Assembly (NCBI GenBank): GCA_046329195.1
Contig: JAXLVB010000001.1
Location: forward strand, 1,612,001-1,676,000
Direction: 5' to 3'
Origin: JAXLVB01 sp046329195
GTDB taxonomy: Bacteria; Bacteroidota; Bacteroidia; Cytophagales; Spirosomataceae
Length of the DNA stretch: 64,000 nucleotides
Made by a program: the position numbers and the translations under genes. This document shows, in pieces, positions 27,773 to 36,458 of this stretch. The number at the start of each line of letters is the position of its first letter. Position 1 is the stretch's first letter. The notes below the pieces were generated by a model. The model was not told the origin of the DNA. It was given only the letters and a program-made list of their open reading frames with translations, and did no database searches.

Positions 27773-27867
27773 TTGCAGTAATTGGTTGCATAGTTATGAT
27801 GAATATTCAGCCTCAATTTGTGCAATAGCTCTTTTTTAACTAATTTAGTTGTGAATCTCCGACTATC

Positions 27868-28347
27868 ATGACATGTGAATTTGATAAAAAAGGTCATCTA
27901 TACCCTTATGAAGCAATAGTTTGTGACTCACTAGAAGCATTGGAATACAATTTTGTCACTTGTTTTCCTGTTTCTTCATCTCGCAAAAGGATTTACTTAG
28001 GCTTTCTTGAGTATCTTTTTGATATGGGGAATCACTTAAAAAACATTGACTACCAAGACAGTTGGAAGATTTGGATAGATGGCAGTTTTATAAGCCAAAA
28101 AAATCATCCAAATGATTTGGATTTGCTGAATATTTTGGCCGACAAGGAGGTATTGCATCAGCAAAAGTTTGCTTTTGAACCACTTTTTGCAGAGCGTGCT
28201 AAAGAATCTTATTATGTCGATGCCTATTTTTTACTTTTATCTGAAACACAAGAAATAAAAGAATTAGAACGTTACTGGCGTAAACAATTTGGTAGGAGTC
28301 AAGACTATTCACCGAAAGGCTTTATTGAGATGACTATTCAACTATAA
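27868..28347 (+). CDS. DUF6932-like minimal nucleotidyltransferase
   Basis: 159 residues. Residues 68-88 contain I-W-I-D-G-S-F followed by P-N-D-L-D-L-L, i.e. a G-S motif (Gly72-Ser73) and the D-x-D pair Asp83/Asp85 expected for a nucleotidyltransferase active site. The spacing fits the DUF6932 family, relatives of MNT/AbiEii-type toxins or their partners. No known substrate. A 59-residue gene follows after 12 bases, and the two form a probable operon with a toxin-antitoxin-like layout. Confidence 0.72.
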   Translation: MTCEFDKKGHLYPYEAIVCDSLEALEYNFVTCFPVSSSRKRIYLGFLEYLFDMGNHLKNIDYQDSWKIWIDGSFISQKNHPNDLDLLNILADKEVLHQQKFAFEPLFAERAKESYYVDAYFLLLSETQEIKELERYWRKQFGRSQDYSPKGFIEMTIQL

Positions 28348-28359
28348 ACCCACTTGGAT

Positions 28360-28539
28360 ATGTTATTTGCAGAAATCGAAAAAAAATTAGTCCAACATAC
28401 GGACTGGCGAATAGAACATACTGAAGAAATGCTGGAGCAGTTGAAGCAAAAACAGAATGCTAATCCTTCTTTAGCGAATGAGCTAATGTTGCGCAGCCTT
28501 GTCTCTCGTCTTGAAAAATTGAAGGCGACTGTGGAGTAA
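28360..28539 (+). CDS. Small coiled-coil protein, partner of the nucleotidyltransferase-like gene
   Basis: 59 residues from the ATG at 28360 (a TTG two codons earlier is an alternative start). It is almost entirely helical and charged (E-E-M-L-E-Q-L-K-Q-K-Q-N and V-S-R-L-E-K-L-K-A-T), with heptad leucines, so it is likely a dimerising coiled coil. The 12-base gap to the gene before it implies co-expression. A role as antitoxin or subunit is inferred from the pairing only. Confidence 0.6.
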   Translation: MLFAEIEKKLVQHTDWRIEHTEEMLEQLKQKQNANPSLANELMLRSLVSRLEKLKATVE

Positions 28540-28668
28540 GAAATGTTTCTATTGCCCCATTTTGTGTGTTACAATAACAATGAAAAGATGATAAAACTGA
28601 AAATGTAGAATTTAATTTCTTACCAAATTGCAAATAAATTCCCTACCTTGTTTTAAACTTTGTAGCCA

Positions 28669-29229
28669 ATGAAAACTCAGCTTTCTGCAAAACCGTGGAC
28701 TTACCAAGAAATGTTGGCGCAACTTCCGGCAGAGTCGAGGTATGAGTTGCGAGATGCTAATCTTATTGAAATGCCTTCTCCTAAACCAAAACACCAACGA
28801 ATTGTTTTTAAAGTCGGGAAATTGCTCGATAACTTTGTTCAAAATCATCGGTTGGGTGAGGTATTCCTCTCGCCTTTAGATGTGGTGTTTCAGCAAAACA
28901 ACGTGGTGCAGCCTGATTTGATTTTTGTGGCCAATGATAACCGTTCTATCATCAACGAAAGTTACCTTTCGGGAGCGCCTGACTTGTTGGTTGAAGTGGT
29001 ATCAAAAGGCTCTGTAGCAAGGGATTACATCGAGAAAAAGAACGACTACGAAAAGTTTGGTGTAAAAGAATATTGGATTATTGACTCCCTCAACGAAACC
29101 ATCTGGATTTATGCCCTCGACGATGCGGGCAAGTATGCCATCTTCTCTTATGCCGAAGAGGGAGCCTCGGCCCAATCGAAGCTATTCGCTGATTTTAGTC
29201 TTGCCCATAGTAGCGTGTTTGAGGAGTGA
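28669..29229 (+). CDS. Uma2 family putative endonuclease (DUF820)
   Basis: 186 residues. The restriction-endonuclease-like core is visible: Y-E-L-R-D-A-N-L-I-E-M then V-V-Q-P-D-L-I-F-V (Asp of a PD-(D/E)xK type site), P-D-L-L-V-E-V-V-S (the E-x-V motif) and K-K-N-D-Y-E-K-F-G-V-K-E-Y-W-I-I-D. This matches Uma2/DUF820, a family abundant in cyanobacteria and Bacteroidota whose cellular role is unclear. It is monocistronic. Confidence 0.9.
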   Translation: MKTQLSAKPWTYQEMLAQLPAESRYELRDANLIEMPSPKPKHQRIVFKVGKLLDNFVQNHRLGEVFLSPLDVVFQQNNVVQPDLIFVANDNRSIINESYLSGAPDLLVEVVSKGSVARDYIEKKNDYEKFGVKEYWIIDSLNETIWIYALDDAGKYAIFSYAEEGASAQSKLFADFSLAHSSVFEE

Positions 29230-29332
29230 AAGCCATTCAAAAACCTCATCGAATGGGAGTTATAAAGTCTTATCCGTATCTTTGGCGAGTCATATTGATT
29301 CGCTTTTTTATTGAACCAACGTTATCCTTCTG

Positions 29333-32065
29333 ATGAAAAAAACGCTGTTAGCCCTTTGTACCTTTCTTTTAGTTATTCAAGCTGTTGCTCAACCCATCAA
29401 ACTCCGCTGCGAGTACCAAGACCGCCCGCTGGGAATGGACGTCACCAAACCCCGGTTGTCATGGCAAGTCAAGTCGGCAGTACGCAACGCCAAGCAAACG
29501 GCCTATCAGATTGTAGTAGCCAGCACCGAGGAAAACCTCAAAAAAGACAATGGCGACGTCTGGAATAGTGGCAAAGTCACCTCCGACCAATCGCTGTTTG
29601 TCGAGTACAAAGGCAAAGCCTTGGAGTCTCGCAAACGGTATTTCTGGAAAGTGAAAATTTGGGACGAAAAAGCAAAACCCACTGCCTGGAGCGAAACTGC
29701 TTGGTGGGAAATGGGTCTGTTGAATAAATCGGACTGGACGGCGCACTGGATTGGCATGAAAGGTACCGAAGGCAAGCCGCCGAAGTCGGTAGAGTTACAA
29801 AAAGAGTTTAACCTCGACCGCCGAGTTACCCACGCCCGTGTGTATGTGTCAGGCTTGGGAGCGTATCACTTGATTATGAATGGTAAAAAAGTAGGGAGCG
29901 ACATCCTCACGCCCGGCTGGACCAATTATCTAAAAACCATTCATTATCAGACCTATGACGTAACCGAACTGATGAACCAAGGCATCAACTTCATTACGGC
30001 TACCTTGGGTAATGCGTGGTGGAGCAGTGGCTTAGGCTGGGGTGGTGGGCAATTCCGCTATAGCGAAGGCCCTTGCCGTTTGTTGTACCAATTGGAGCTA
30101 ACTTTTTATGATGGTACCATCCAAACCTTACGCTCGGATGGTAGCTGGAAAGTACGAACCTCGGCCATTACCGACAACTCGCTCTATCATGGCGAAAACT
30201 ATGATGCCCGCCTCGAATACAACAAAGACTGGCAAAACGCCACCATTCTCGACGACGTAACGAACAAGCCTCAGACGTTTAGCAACAAAGACGAAAAAGC
30301 AAACGAGGCCGAAGAAGACGTGCTGTTTAGTACGGCCAATGCAACGCTCAAAGCAAGCCCTGCACCTCAGATTCAAGTCATTCAAGAAATACAACCTATT
30401 TCGGTGAAAGAACCTCGTAACAACCGCTGGGTGTTTGATTTCGGGCAAAACATAGTTGGTTTTGTTCGCCTCAAGGTAGAAGGCAAGGCGGGTAAAGAAG
30501 TAACCCTGAAATTTGGCGAACTTTTGGACGAAAAAGGACTGGTGGACCAAGCCAACCTGCGTACGGCCAAAGCGACGGATACTTACATCTTGAAAGGCGA
30601 CCGAGTAGAAGAATGGGAGCCAAAGTTTACCTATCATGGCTTCCGCTATGTAGAAATGACGGGTTTTCCAGGCAAAAAGCCCGATTTAACCACTTTGGTA
30701 GCCAAAGTGATTCACAATGCTGTGTCCGTAACGGGTACCTTTGAATGTTCGGACGATTTGCTGAACAAAATCTATAAAAACATCACCTGGGGTCAGCGTA
30801 GCAACCTCCATTCGGTTCCGACCGACTGCCCGCAGCGTGACGAGCGCTTAGGCTGGATGGGAGATGCCCAGATTTTTGCGCCAACAGCCAGCTACATCAT
30901 GGATATGAATAGCTTTTTTGCCAAATGGGTGAAAGACATCACGGATTCGCAGCACTCGTCGGGGTATGTGTACGACGTAAATCCCAAAATTGTGGTAGGT
31001 GGCCCTGCTAAACCCGCATGGGGTGATGCCGTGGTGGTAGTGCCTTACGTGATGTACCAGTTTTATGGTGACAAAAGTATCATGGCCGATAACTACGAAG
31101 GTATGAAAAACTGGGTTAACTACCTTAACAACCACCCTACTACAGCCAAAGATGGCCTGTATTCGTGGGATAATGGCAAAGGGTTTTTCGGTTATGGCGA
31201 CTGGGTGCCTGTCGAAAAATCACCGACCAAGCCGATTGGTGGTTTGTATCAAGTTTATTCAAATCGTTTGCTGGCCGAAATGGCTACTGTCTTAGGCAAA
31301 ACAACTGATGCCCAGCAGTTTGGCGCAAAGGCGAAGCAATATGCTGATAAATTCAACGAACTGTATTTCAAAAATGGACAATACGAAGGAGGCACTCAAA
31401 CCGCCAACTTGTTGCCTATTGCTTTGGGGATTACACCTGAAGCCCAACGAGCAGCCGTGATGCAAAAAGCAGCCGACAACGTAAAAGCCAAAAACAATCA
31501 CCTTAGTACAGGATTTTTGGGAACGGGCTTTTTGCTTCCCAAACTCAGCGACTATGGTTACAACGACCTCGCCTATCAAGTAGCTACGCAAAAAACGTAT
31601 CCAAGTTGGGGCTACATGGTCGAAAAAGGTGCTACCACCATGTGGGAACTCTGGAACTCCGACATCGAAAAACCCGAAGGCATGAACTCTCGAAACCACT
31701 TTGCGTATGGCTCGGTAGGTGAATGGTTTTATGGCTACTTAGCAGGTATTAAGCCGCTGGCACCAGGTTTTAAGAAAATCTTGATTGCTCCCAAACCTAC
31801 CGAAGGCTTAACCTGGGCCGAAAGCAACTATGAGTCTCCTTTTGGTAAAATCAAAAGTCGCTGGGAAAACAAAGGGGGTAAGTTGCAGATGAACGTAGAG
31901 ATTCCGGCCAATACCACAGCGCAAGTACGCATCCCATTGTTAGGCAAAACCAAGCCTGTTATCAAAGAAGGTGGTAAAGCGCTGCCAGCTAAAGGCTTGA
32001 CTATTGTCAATGGCGAAGCAGTAGTAGAAATTGGCGCTGGTACGTATGTCTATACGGTAGAGTAA
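29333..32065 (+). CDS. Alpha-L-rhamnosidase (GH78)
   Basis: 910 residues with a signal peptide (M-K-K-T-L-L-A-L ... V-A-Q). Order: an N-terminal fibronectin-type region (L-R-C-E-Y-Q-D-R-P-L-G), two beta-sandwich domains (K-E-F-N-L-D-R-R; I-L-T-P-G-W-T-N-Y), the (alpha/alpha)6 barrel from about 460 with V-P-T-D-C-P-Q-R-D-E-R-L-G-W-M-G-D-A-Q, and a C-terminal beta-sandwich. The acidic residues of D-E-R-L-G-W and the later W-E-L-W-N-S match GH78 catalytic sites. It removes terminal L-rhamnose from plant glycosides and pectic side chains. A TAnnTTTG box (TATCTTTG) lies at 29277-29284. It stops at a terminator just before the hydroxycinnamate regulator, so functional coupling is only suggestive. 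Confidence 0.93.
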   Translation: MKKTLLALCTFLLVIQAVAQPIKLRCEYQDRPLGMDVTKPRLSWQVKSAVRNAKQTAYQIVVASTEENLKKDNGDVWNSGKVTSDQSLFVEYKGKALESRKRYFWKVKIWDEKAKPTAWSETAWWEMGLLNKSDWTAHWIGMKGTEGKPPKSVELQKEFNLDRRVTHARVYVSGLGAYHLIMNGKKVGSDILTPGWTNYLKTIHYQTYDVTELMNQGINFITATLGNAWWSSGLGWGGGQFRYSEGPCRLLYQLELTFYDGTIQTLRSDGSWKVRTSAITDNSLYHGENYDARLEYNKDWQNATILDDVTNKPQTFSNKDEKANEAEEDVLFSTANATLKASPAPQIQVIQEIQPISVKEPRNNRWVFDFGQNIVGFVRLKVEGKAGKEVTLKFGELLDEKGLVDQANLRTAKATDTYILKGDRVEEWEPKFTYHGFRYVEMTGFPGKKPDLTTLVAKVIHNAVSVTGTFECSDDLLNKIYKNITWGQRSNLHSVPTDCPQRDERLGWMGDAQIFAPTASYIMDMNSFFAKWVKDITDSQHSSGYVYDVNPKIVVGGPAKPAWGDAVVVVPYVMYQFYGDKSIMADNYEGMKNWVNYLNNHPTTAKDGLYSWDNGKGFFGYGDWVPVEKSPTKPIGGLYQVYSNRLLAEMATVLGKTTDAQQFGAKAKQYADKFNELYFKNGQYEGGTQTANLLPIALGITPEAQRAAVMQKAADNVKAKNNHLSTGFLGTGFLLPKLSDYGYNDLAYQVATQKTYPSWGYMVEKGATTMWELWNSDIEKPEGMNSRNHFAYGSVGEWFYGYLAGIKPLAPGFKKILIAPKPTEGLTWAESNYESPFGKIKSRWENKGGKLQMNVEIPANTTAQVRIPLLGKTKPVIKEGGKALPAKGLTIVNGEAVVEIGAGTYVYTVE

Positions 32066-32089
32066 ATTGTTCACTGAACAGAACAAATG

Positions 32090-32123
32090 GCCATTGCTCG
32101 AAACACCGGGCAATGGCTTTTTT
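32090..32123. terminator. Terminator between the rhamnosidase and marR genes
   Basis: GCCATTGC and GCAATGGC form the stem, followed by a run of six T on the plus strand. It lies 24 bases after the rhamnosidase stop and abuts the convergent MarR stop. Confidence 0.82.
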
Positions 32124-32544
32124 AGCTTATCCGAGTAGTAGAGAGCACTTTGCCGATAAGGGTTCGGAAGACACTTAGTTCTTCGCTCGAAATAGAATTA
32201 AATAACGTTTGTTCTACCAAATCAACAGCCTCGTTGCAAGCGGTTAGGAGTTCTATGCCCTTGTCGGTGAGGCTGATGCGCAAAATGCGTTTGTTGTCAG
32301 AGGCTGTGTTTTTTTCCAGCAATTCTTTCCGCTGTAAGGTGGTCACTACTTCGTTCATTGACTGAGGCGTCATTTTGAAACGACGAGACAACTGCGCCGA
32401 CGAAAAGTCACTCGGATTACTATATACAAAATCCAGCACAATGTATTGAGCCAAGGTGACGTCGTAGGTGGCCAAGGCTTTATTCATGCGTTGGGTTACT
32501 TCGGTTTCGATGCGCTTAATCAAATAAACGGTTCTGGCAGACAT
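32122..32544 (-). CDS. MarR family repressor of the hydroxycinnamate operon (CouR/FerR-like)
   Basis: About 140 residues from the ATG at 32544; a TTG at 32562 would add six. The MarR winged-helix core is clear (S-A-Q-L-S-R-R-F-K-M-T-P-Q-S-M-N about residues 55-70, recognition helix, then S-D-N-K-R-I-L-R-I-S-L-T as the wing). It faces the MetE-like gene, with two CAGGT/ACCTG operator-like sites in between. Family members that control hydroxycinnamate genes (CouR, FerR) respond to the CoA thioester made by the ligase; the same is inferred here. Confidence 0.88.
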   Translation of the reverse strand: MSARTVYLIKRIETEVTQRMNKALATYDVTLAQYIVLDFVYSNPSDFSSAQLSRRFKMTPQSMNEVVTTLQRKELLEKNTASDNKRILRISLTDKGIELLTACNEAVDLVEQTLFNSISSEELSVFRTLIGKVLSTTRIS

Positions 32545-32575
32545 AGAGAGCTTTTTGCACAAAACAAAGAAAAAA

Positions 32576-32634
32576 TTTGCAATTATTATCAGGTAGCCTT
32601 ATATTTGTTTTTTTAAATCATCAGGTTACCTGAT
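32576..32634 (+). promoter_or_regulatory. Hydroxycinnamate operon promoter with two MarR operator-like sites
   Basis: TTTG at 32576-32579 and TATATTTG at 32600-32607 are separated by 20 bases, matching the Bacteroidota -33/-7 consensus. Site 1 (ATCAGGTAGCCTTAT, 32588-32602) lies in the spacer and overlaps the -7 box. Site 2 (ATCAGGTTACCTGAT, 32620-32634) is a perfect palindrome just after the predicted start point near 32613. A repressor bound at both would block polymerase. Confidence 0.75.
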
Positions 32635-32653
32635 AATAACTACTAAACCGTTT

Positions 32654-33769
32654 ATGAAAAAATTAAATCCCCCCTTCAGAGCCGACCACGTGGGTAGTTT
32701 GTTACGACCTGCTTCGTTGTTGAATTTGCGTCATCAATGGAAATTAGGGCAGGTTTCTGCCGATGAATTACGAGCAGCGGAGAACGAAGCCATTGCCGCT
32801 ACCGTAAAGCAATTAGAAGCCACAGGTATGAAGGCCATTACCGATGGCGAGTTTCGGAGAGATTATTTTCACTTGGATTTCTTGAAGCAGTTAGACGGCG
32901 TAGCCGTTACGGGGGGCATTGGCTCCAATCCGAATGCAAAAGTAGCGGAAGATGGCTTTACACCACCCAAACTCAGCGTAACGGGTAAGCTTCGTCATGC
33001 TCGTAATATACAGGTAGATGATTTTTTGTACTTACAATCGGTAGTAAGCCAAACCCCCAAGGTTTCGATTCCGTCGCCTACCATGATTCACTTCCGAGGT
33101 GGTCGTAAGTCTATTGATATTGAGGCATATCCTGACATGGACGAGTTTTTTGAGGATTTGTCAGCGGCCTATCGAGCCGAAATTGCGGCTTTGTACGAAG
33201 CAGGGTGCCGTTATCTGCAACTCGACGACACCAATTTGGCCTATCTCTGCGACCCCAAGATGCGTGAAGCAGCTCGTGAACGTGGCGAAGACCCCGATGC
33301 CCTGCCCCGCACTTATGCGGCTCTTATCAACTCTGTGATTGACGACCGCCCCGCCGACCTCACCGTGGGTATTCACCTCTGCCGAGGTAATTACCGCAGT
33401 ACTTGGTTTGCCGAAGGAGGCTATGAACCCGTAGCCGATGTGTTGTTTAATGAACTCAACGTTGACGCCTACTTCTTGGAATACGACGACGAACGCTCTG
33501 GCGATTTTGCACCGTTGCGCTTAGTTCCATCCAACAAAGTAGTGGTTTTGGGGATTATTTCATCAAAAGTTCCTCTCTTAGAAAGCAAAGACTTATTGAT
33601 TACACGTATCAACGAAGCAGCTCATTATATGCCACTCGATAACCTGTGTTTGAGTCCACAATGCGGTTTTTCGAGTACTTCGCACGGCAACGCCCTCACC
33701 CACGACGACCAGTGGCGCAAGATAGAGTTGGTGGTAAACACGGCCCGAGAAGTATGGGGAGACGCCTAA
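32654..33769 (+). CDS. Cobalamin-independent methionine synthase-like (MetE core) protein
   Basis: 371 residues, about half the length of full MetE, so it is a core-only protein. It folds as one zinc (beta/alpha)8 barrel. The four zinc ligands of MetE are retained: His241 and Cys243 (I-H-L-C-R-G-N), Glu276 (Y-F-L-E-Y-D) and Cys337 (S-P-Q-C-G-F). The N-terminus R-A-D-H-V-G-S-L-L-R-P is typical of this group. Being the first gene after the MarR operators, it belongs to the aromatic operon. Family knowledge gives methyl transfer to a thiol; a role in removing aromatic methoxyl groups (for instance from ferulate) is my inference. General annotation as methionine synthase II is likely imprecise. 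Confidence 0.85.
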   Translation: MKKLNPPFRADHVGSLLRPASLLNLRHQWKLGQVSADELRAAENEAIAATVKQLEATGMKAITDGEFRRDYFHLDFLKQLDGVAVTGGIGSNPNAKVAEDGFTPPKLSVTGKLRHARNIQVDDFLYLQSVVSQTPKVSIPSPTMIHFRGGRKSIDIEAYPDMDEFFEDLSAAYRAEIAALYEAGCRYLQLDDTNLAYLCDPKMREAARERGEDPDALPRTYAALINSVIDDRPADLTVGIHLCRGNYRSTWFAEGGYEPVADVLFNELNVDAYFLEYDDERSGDFAPLRLVPSNKVVVLGIISSKVPLLESKDLLITRINEAAHYMPLDNLCLSPQCGFSSTSHGNALTHDDQWRKIELVVNTAREVWGDA

Positions 33770-33845
33770 ATTTACACTGGACTCGCTACTCTGATAGCAG
33801 CAGAAGCCTCTCAGTATTGAAGCTATCTTTATCCTATACACAAAC

Positions 33846-34616
33846 ATGGAAACTCCTCAGTGGATTACCGACGTTCGAGGTAACATTTTGTTGGTCAAAC
33901 TAAACCGCCCCGAAAAGCGGAATGCCTTCAATGATGCACTTATTTTGGGCATCGAGCAAGTGTTTTTAACCTTACCCAAAGAGATTAAATGCGCTGTGAT
34001 TTATGGCGAAGGCAAGCATTTTAGTGCAGGGCTTGATTTGTCAGAACTTCGAGAGCGAGATGCTGTAGAAGGACTCTATCATTCCCGAATGTGGCACCGA
34101 GTGTTGGACCGAGTACAGTTTGGAGGAATTCCCGTGATTGCGGTTTTACATGGAGCTACCGTAGGCGGAGGTTTGGAGTTGGCCAGTGCATGTCATATTC
34201 GAGTAGCCGAACGCAGTACATTTTATGCCCTTCCCGAGGGGCAGCGAGGGATTTTTGTAGGAGGTGGAGCCTCGGTACGTGTACCCAAGCTCATCGGGAT
34301 GGCTCGCATGACCGACATGATGCTGACGGGTAGGGTGTACTCAGCTGAAGAAGGCGAGGCCATCGGTCTATCGCAATATGTGGTGGACGAAGGTCAAGGG
34401 CTTCAGAAAGCCTTAGAACTCGCTCAACGCATAGCCTCAAATGCCGGTATGACCAATTATGCCCTCACCAACGTACTCCCTCGCATTACGGATGCGTCGC
34501 AAGACCAAGGCTTATTGCTTGAGTCACTGATGGCGGCCATTGCCCAAAGCGCCCCTGAAGCGAAAGAACGATTGCGAGATTTTTTGGAAGGAAGAGCTAA
34601 AAAAGTTGGAGAATAG
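33846..34616 (+). CDS. Crotonase-family hydroxycinnamoyl-CoA hydratase
   Basis: 256 residues. Crotonase features: L-N-R-P-E-K-R-N-A-F-N about residue 19, the oxyanion-hole segment H-F-S-A-G-L-D-L, the second H-G-A-T-V-G-G-G-L-E-L and A-L-P-E-G-Q-R-G-I-F, with a glutamate in the position of catalytic Glu. The expected reaction is hydration of p-coumaroyl/feruloyl-CoA to the 3-hydroxyacyl-CoA. Because an SDR and an amidohydrolase follow, hydratase (CouM-like) is favoured over the hydratase-lyase that releases vanillin, but both remain possible. It lies 76 bases after the MetE-like gene and 12 bases before the ligase. Confidence 0.87.
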   Translation: METPQWITDVRGNILLVKLNRPEKRNAFNDALILGIEQVFLTLPKEIKCAVIYGEGKHFSAGLDLSELRERDAVEGLYHSRMWHRVLDRVQFGGIPVIAVLHGATVGGGLELASACHIRVAERSTFYALPEGQRGIFVGGGASVRVPKLIGMARMTDMMLTGRVYSAEEGEAIGLSQYVVDEGQGLQKALELAQRIASNAGMTNYALTNVLPRITDASQDQGLLLESLMAAIAQSAPEAKERLRDFLEGRAKKVGE

Positions 34617-34628
34617 ACCTTCGAGCCG

Positions 34629-36458
34629 ATGAACCTACAAACCCTCAAAGCAAGCCCCTTTCGTCCCATCGAAATCATAGATGTTGACATTCGCCAAACT
34701 ATTACTGATGATGGCGTCAGGATACTCAAGTCGGCGGTAGAGTTGGAATCATACCCCTTGCGCATGACCGAACGGCTTGCACACTGGGCCCAACACAAGC
34801 CTAACCAAGTCTTTTTGGCCCAACGCCCAGCCGCTAACGTAGCTTGGCAGACGCTTACGTATGCCCACGCCTACGACTTGGTGCAAGGGTTGGCGCAAGG
34901 ATTATTACAGCGAAAGTGCGCTCCCGATCACCCCATTGCTATCTTGGCAGACAATGGCATCGAGCATGGCCTGATGGCATTAGCCGCTCTACACGTTGGG
35001 ATTCCGTATTCGCCCATTACCCCTGCTTATGCCCTGCGTTCTACGACGTTTGATAAACTAAAACACGCCCTTGACCTCCTAAATCCTGGGCTAATTATGG
35101 TCTCAGACGGTGGGCTTTATCAACAGGCATTAGATACTTGTGTGGAAAATGTAGAGATAATTTACCTTAAAAACCGCCCATTGCATCATCCAGCTACTTC
35201 GTTTGACGAATTAGCCGCCACCCCCGTCACGCCCGCAGTAGCGGCTGCTTTTGAGGCCATTCGCCCTGAGACCGTAGCAAAAATTCTGTTTACTTCTGGT
35301 TCTACAGGTCTGCCTAAAGGCGTTATCAACACGCATCAGATGGTATGTACCAACTGGCAACAGATTACTCAAACCTTTCCGTTTTTCAAGGACGAGTTCA
35401 CCATTATGGACTGGCTACCCTGGAACCACACCTTCGGGGGCAATCACAATTTTGGACTTACCCTCTACAACGGAGGCACCATGTACCTCGACGACGGTAA
35501 TCCCACTCCTCAAGGTATGACCAAAACGGTAGCGAACTTGCGGGAAATTGCCCCTACGGTTTATTTCAACGTACCGAAGGGTTTTGAGGAGCTAATCACC
35601 TACTTGAGAGCCGAAAAAGAACTTCGAGAAACCTTTTTTAGTCGTCTCAAACTGCTCTTTTATGCCGGTGCTGGCATGCCTCAACACGTATGGGATGCTT
35701 TAGAAGAATTGGCTTACGAAACCACCGGTCAGCGAGTCATGATTTCGACGGGGTTGGGCTGCACCGAAGCGGGGCCGTCGGCGATGTTCAACTGTCATTT
35801 AGGGAGTTTTGCAGGCATGTTGGGTGTACCTGTGCCCGGCTTAGAGCTAAAATTAGTCCCCACTGCTGGTAAGTTAGAAGCCCGATTCCGAGCTAAAAAC
35901 ATTACCCCAGGCTACTGGCGCAATGCCGAAGCCACCGCCAAAGCCTTTGACGACGATGGCTTCTATTGCACTGGTGATGCGCTCCGCTTTGTTAATGCCG
36001 ATAACCCTAACGAAGGGATGATTTTTGATGGACGCATTGCTGAGGACTTCAAACTCGACACCGGCACGTGGGTAAGCGTAGGCGTATTGCGAGCCAAATT
36101 AGTAACGGCAGGCAAGGGGTTGATTCAAGATGCCGTCATCACGGGGCATGACCGAGCTTACATCGGAGCCATTGTGTTTCCCGATTTGACCTATTGCCGA
36201 GCATTGAGTGGCCTTTCTGAAGAGGCAGGGCTGGCACAACTCACTGGCCATCCGGCGGTACAAGAGGCATTAGCGGCTGTCTTAGCTGATATGAAGCAGC
36301 AAAGTACGGGTAGCGCCAGTTTGATAAAGAAAGCCCTTTTTGCCAACTTTGTTCTTTCTGCTGAAAAAGGTGAAATCACCGATAAAGGCTCTATCAGCCA
36401 ACGAGCCGTTTTGCAGAACCATGCCGATTTTGTTGAAAAAATCTATACAAACTCGTGA
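34629..36458 (+). CDS. Feruloyl/p-coumaroyl-CoA synthetase
   Basis: 609 residues, ANL superfamily. ATP-binding motif L-F-T-S-G-S-T-G-L-P-K-G about residue 219, a family-typical W-L-P-W-N-H-T-F-G-G-N-H about 263, the adenylate motif Y-C-T-G-D-A and the C-terminal lysine Lys586 in G-E-I-T-D-K-G. The F-G-G-N-H phrase and length are those of feruloyl-CoA synthases rather than plant-type 4CL. It activates p-coumarate, caffeate or ferulate to the CoA thioester, the first step of the pathway; substrate preference cannot be read. Its stop overlaps the next gene's start by four bases. Confidence 0.9.
   Translation: MNLQTLKASPFRPIEIIDVDIRQTITDDGVRILKSAVELESYPLRMTERLAHWAQHKPNQVFLAQRPAANVAWQTLTYAHAYDLVQGLAQGLLQRKCAPDHPIAILADNGIEHGLMALAALHVGIPYSPITPAYALRSTTFDKLKHALDLLNPGLIMVSDGGLYQQALDTCVENVEIIYLKNRPLHHPATSFDELAATPVTPAVAAAFEAIRPETVAKILFTSGSTGLPKGVINTHQMVCTNWQQITQTFPFFKDEFTIMDWLPWNHTFGGNHNFGLTLYNGGTMYLDDGNPTPQGMTKTVANLREIAPTVYFNVPKGFEELITYLRAEKELRETFFSRLKLLFYAGAGMPQHVWDALEELAYETTGQRVMISTGLGCTEAGPSAMFNCHLGSFAGMLGVPVPGLELKLVPTAGKLEARFRAKNITPGYWRNAEATAKAFDDDGFYCTGDALRFVNADNPNEGMIFDGRIAEDFKLDTGTWVSVGVLRAKLVTAGKGLIQDAVITGHDRAYIGAIVFPDLTYCRALSGLSEEAGLAQLTGHPAVQEALAAVLADMKQQSTGSASLIKKALFANFVLSAEKGEITDKGSISQRAVLQNHADFVEKIYTNS

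Noticed and set aside
21811..32634. Shared operator between nrdB and the MarR-controlled promoter
   Set aside because: Both contain CAGGT and ACCTG, but the half-site spacing differs by four bases (five-base versus one-base centre), so one protein is unlikely to bind both.
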